This document shows positions 5,674 through 8,009 of a stretch of 8,009 nucleotides of DNA, piece after piece (positions within the stretch are counted from its first letter, which is position 1; the number at the start of each line of letters is the position of its first letter). The DNA is taken from the NCBI GenBank assembly GCA_023409675.1, contig JAEYRC010000234.1, positions 1 to 8,009 on the forward strand. Direction: 5' to 3'. Both the position numbers and the translations under genes were made by a program. The notes under the pieces were generated by a model, which was not told the origin of the DNA, made no database searches, and saw nothing but the letters and a program-made list of their open reading frames with translations. This stretch comes from Bacteroidota bacterium (GTDB taxonomy: Bacteria; Bacteroidota; Bacteroidia; Chitinophagales; Chitinophagaceae).

Positions 5674-8009
5674 ATGCTGCATCTATTCCTGTCCGCCAAA
5701 TTCAGGCTCAGAACTAACACTAAATCAAGGGTTAACAACCTGGGCAAAGTATTCAGTTGTTTTCTCTTTTTACTGATAAGTCTTTCTTCCACCGCACAGG
5801 TGCCTGCCACACCTGCAGATGCGCGGTTGAAGAGCATTGATCAGCGGCGATATGCTGCCGAAAAAAGCCTGGTGAATCATATTCCTTTCAAAAATATTGG
5901 CCCTACCGTAATGAGCGGACGGGTGACCGACCTGGAAGTGAACCCGGAAGATCCTACAGAATTCTATGTTGCTTATGCCACTGGTGGTCTATGGTATACT
6001 TCGAATAACGGGCAAAGTTTTACACCGGTAATGGATAGCATCGATGTATTGTTCATCGGTGATATAGCTGTTCACTGGGCGCAGTCAACCCCCAATAACC
6101 GGCTCATCTGGGTTGGTACCGGTGAGGTGAACAGCAGTCGCTCTTCCTACGCCGGAATCGGAATGTATAAATCGGAAGATGGCGGAAAAAGCTGGCAGCA
6201 TGCCGGTTTGCCGGCCTCTCAGCACATTGGTAAAATCCAGTTACATCCTACCGATAAAAACACCTTATGGGTCGCGGCAATGGGCGGATTGTACTCTGCC
6301 AATAAGGAACGCGGAGTATTTAAAACTACCGACGGGGGTAAAACCTGGCGGCATACCCTGGCAATAGATTCCAATACCGGCGTGGTGGATCTGGATATCA
6401 ATCCTGCTAACCCCAGTGAGCTCTTTGCGGCAGCCTGGTATCGTACCCGCAGCGCCTGGAACTTTGAAGAAGGTGGCCCGACCAGCGGCATTTATAAAAG
6501 TACCGATGGCGGAGAAAGCTGGTCGAAAATTTCACAACAGGGATCAGGTTTTCCTGATGGTGAAGGTGTTGGGCGGATCGGTATCGCGGTATATCCTAAA
6601 AATCCCCAAATCGTTTATGCGGTGCTTGATAATAATTTCCGGAAACCGGATACTGCAAAAAAAGTGGTGAATGATTCATTGTATGTATTGAATGATTTTG
6701 AAAAGCTGACCGTTGAAAGTTTCGCTGCACTGGATGACAAAAAACTAGAGCGCTTCTTACGCAGGAACCGTTTCCCCGCAAAATATACAGCTAAGTCTGT
6801 TAAGGAGCTGGTTGCTTCAGGAAAGATCAGCCCGAATGCGGTTCATCAGTATCTCTACGATGCCAATATGGCTATGATGAACACGCCAATCATTGGCTGC
6901 GAAGTTTACCGCAGTAACGACGGGGGAAAAACCTGGTCGAAGACCAACCAGAAAGACCTGGATATTTACAGTTCCTTCGGATATTATTTCGGAAAGATCT
7001 ATGTATCACCCTATAATCCCGACAAAATTCATGTGCTGGGAATCTATTCGCTATTGTCTACAGATGGAGGAAAAACATTTTCAACTATTGATAAAAATAA
7101 CGTTCACGCCGACCATCATGCGATGTGGATGAATCCCAAAAGAGATGCGCACATCATCAATGGTAATGATGGGGGCGTCAATATTACCTACGATGATGGA
7201 AAACATTGGTTTAAAGCCAATACGCCTGCTGTGGGGCAGTATTATGCCATTCAGGTGGATGATGCAAAACCCTATCGTGTATACGGTGGTTTCCAGGATA
7301 ATGGCACCTGGGTGGGTCCGTCAACCTACCGTGCTGATCCGCGATGGATGGATGTTGGCGATTATCCGTACAAGCGCCTGGGTGGTGGAGACGGAATGCA
7401 GGTGGAAGTGGATACCCGGAACAACAACACCGTATATACCGGATCGCAATTCGGTTTTTACAGCCGGCGTACTCTTACCGAAAGACCTGATCTGTCGATT
7501 CGTCCACGGCATGAACTCGGTGAACAGCAGTTGCGCTACAACTGGCAAACGCCCATCTTACTCAGTAAACACAACCAGGACATATTCTATTATGGCAGCA
7601 ACCGTGTGCACCGCTCCTTCAACCGGGGCGACAGCCTGGTGGCGGTGAGTGAAGACCTGACCCTGGGTGGTAAACCAGGTGATGTACCTTATGGAACCTT
7701 AACAACGATCAGTGAATCGCCCCTGCGCTTCGGTTTATTGTATGCCGGAAGTGATGATGGTCTGGTTCATGTTTCAATGGATGCGGGCAATACCTGGAAA
7801 AAGATCAGCGATCCCCTTCCGCAGGGACTATGGGTCAGCCGTGTAATTGCTTCAGCGCATAAGGAAGGCCGGGTGTATGTTACGCTTAATGGTTACCGTA
7901 ATGATCATTTTCTCCCCTATTTATACAGAAGTGATGATTATGGTGCAAGCTGGACATTACTGGGTAGCGACCTGCCTTTTGAACCCCTCAATGTGGTACG
8001 CGAAGATCC
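5674..8009 (+). CDS. Large exported Asp-box (BNR/sortilin-like) beta-propeller protein, 3' end missing
   Basis: The frame is open from the ATG at 5674 to the window edge (778 codons, no stop), so the C-terminus is missing. A long basic leader precedes a hydrophobic core (about 29-42) ending Ser-Thr-Ala-Gln, consistent with export. After a conserved opening (PFKNIGPTVMSGRVTDLEVN, 71-90) come eight Asp boxes of the S/T-x-D-x-G-x-x-W/F type, at about 167-174, 218-225, 276-283, 414-421, 462-469, 505-512, 701-708 and 753-760. Asp boxes sit on hairpins of sialidase-like and VPS10/sortilin propellers. An insertion at about 322-405, lysine-rich and probably helical, separates the third and fourth boxes. 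I recall the same insertion in the large Bacteroidota proteins annotated as BNR-repeat or VPS10-domain proteins, usually around 1,000 residues. No sialidase catalytic residues were identified, so the activity is unknown despite common glycosyl hydrolase labels. No upstream in-frame start exists before a stop at 5614-5616. Confidence 0.9.
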   Translation, partial: MLHLFLSAKFRLRTNTKSRVNNLGKVFSCFLFLLISLSSTAQVPATPADARLKSIDQRRYAAEKSLVNHIPFKNIGPTVMSGRVTDLEVNPEDPTEFYVAYATGGLWYTSNNGQSFTPVMDSIDVLFIGDIAVHWAQSTPNNRLIWVGTGEVNSSRSSYAGIGMYKSEDGGKSWQHAGLPASQHIGKIQLHPTDKNTLWVAAMGGLYSANKERGVFKTTDGGKTWRHTLAIDSNTGVVDLDINPANPSELFAAAWYRTRSAWNFEEGGPTSGIYKSTDGGESWSKISQQGSGFPDGEGVGRIGIAVYPKNPQIVYAVLDNNFRKPDTAKKVVNDSLYVLNDFEKLTVESFAALDDKKLERFLRRNRFPAKYTAKSVKELVASGKISPNAVHQYLYDANMAMMNTPIIGCEVYRSNDGGKTWSKTNQKDLDIYSSFGYYFGKIYVSPYNPDKIHVLGIYSLLSTDGGKTFSTIDKNNVHADHHAMWMNPKRDAHIINGNDGGVNITYDDGKHWFKANTPAVGQYYAIQVDDAKPYRVYGGFQDNGTWVGPSTYRADPRWMDVGDYPYKRLGGGDGMQVEVDTRNNNTVYTGSQFGFYSRRTLTERPDLSIRPRHELGEQQLRYNWQTPILLSKHNQDIFYYGSNRVHRSFNRGDSLVAVSEDLTLGGKPGDVPYGTLTTISESPLRFGLLYAGSDDGLVHVSMDAGNTWKKISDPLPQGLWVSRVIASAHKEGRVYVTLNGYRNDHFLPYLYRSDDYGASWTLLGSDLPFEPLNVVRED

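Noticed and set aside
5649..5837. 62-codon minus-strand reading frame
   Set aside because: It is antisense to the signal-peptide region of the propeller gene and overlaps the inverted repeat; nothing supports it.
7145..7648. 167-codon plus-strand reading frame
   Set aside because: It lies in a different frame inside the propeller gene, whose own frame is open and carries the Asp boxes throughout.

Overview
The window looks like ordinary chromosome from a Bacteroidota bacterium, probably of the Chitinophagaceae type. Three things support this. Mid-GC genes mostly lack Shine-Dalgarno boxes. One promoter matches the Bacteroidota sigma consensus (TTG, 20 bases, TATATTTG). The protein families are typical of the phylum: exported Gfo/Idh/MocA protein, secreted PF00756 esterase, exported MORN-like protein, and a very large exported Asp-box/sortilin-like propeller. 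The assignment is inferred from these features, not from a database match.

Layout, left to right. A small two-helix membrane protein (43-273, +) converges on a DUF1697 protein (287-835, -). About 195 bp without a gene follows and holds two full copies and one partial copy of a short ATCTGCG/GCGGGAAATG repeat (868-1012). Next is an exported oxidoreductase-like protein (1031-2140, -). A compact minus-strand operon follows, transcribed from about 3885 towards 2256: an SPFH/stomatin-like membrane protein, a two-helix membrane protein resembling DUF6141, and a 62-residue ribbon-helix-helix protein that aligns without gaps to phage P22 Arc. Diverging from it is a secreted esterase (4025-4855, +). 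It converges on an exported MORN-like protein (4907-5566, -). Diverging from that is a large secreted beta-propeller protein (5674 to the window edge, +), open for 778 codons and cut off by the window. The given translations omit this gene because no stop lies inside the window.

The most interesting structure is the control region of the SPFH operon. A perfect 21-bp palindrome (3873-3893) is made of two TGATATCA boxes exactly 11 bp apart. It overlaps the -7 element and the expected transcription start. The last gene of the same operon encodes an Arc-like protein, and Arc itself uses a 21-bp operator with two subsites 11 bp apart. A testable model is that this protein represses its own operon and so links a membrane-scaffold system to transcription. 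The layout also moves the SPFH start codon: the longest reading frame would start inside the palindrome, only a few bases from the transcription start, so the next ATG (3855) is preferred.

A second perfect inverted repeat (5636-5658, 10-bp arms, 3-base centre) lies just before the start of the propeller gene, in the divergent gap between it and the MORN-like gene. No mobile elements, CRISPR arrays, tRNA or rRNA genes were seen. No stretch longer than 300 bases lacks a gene.
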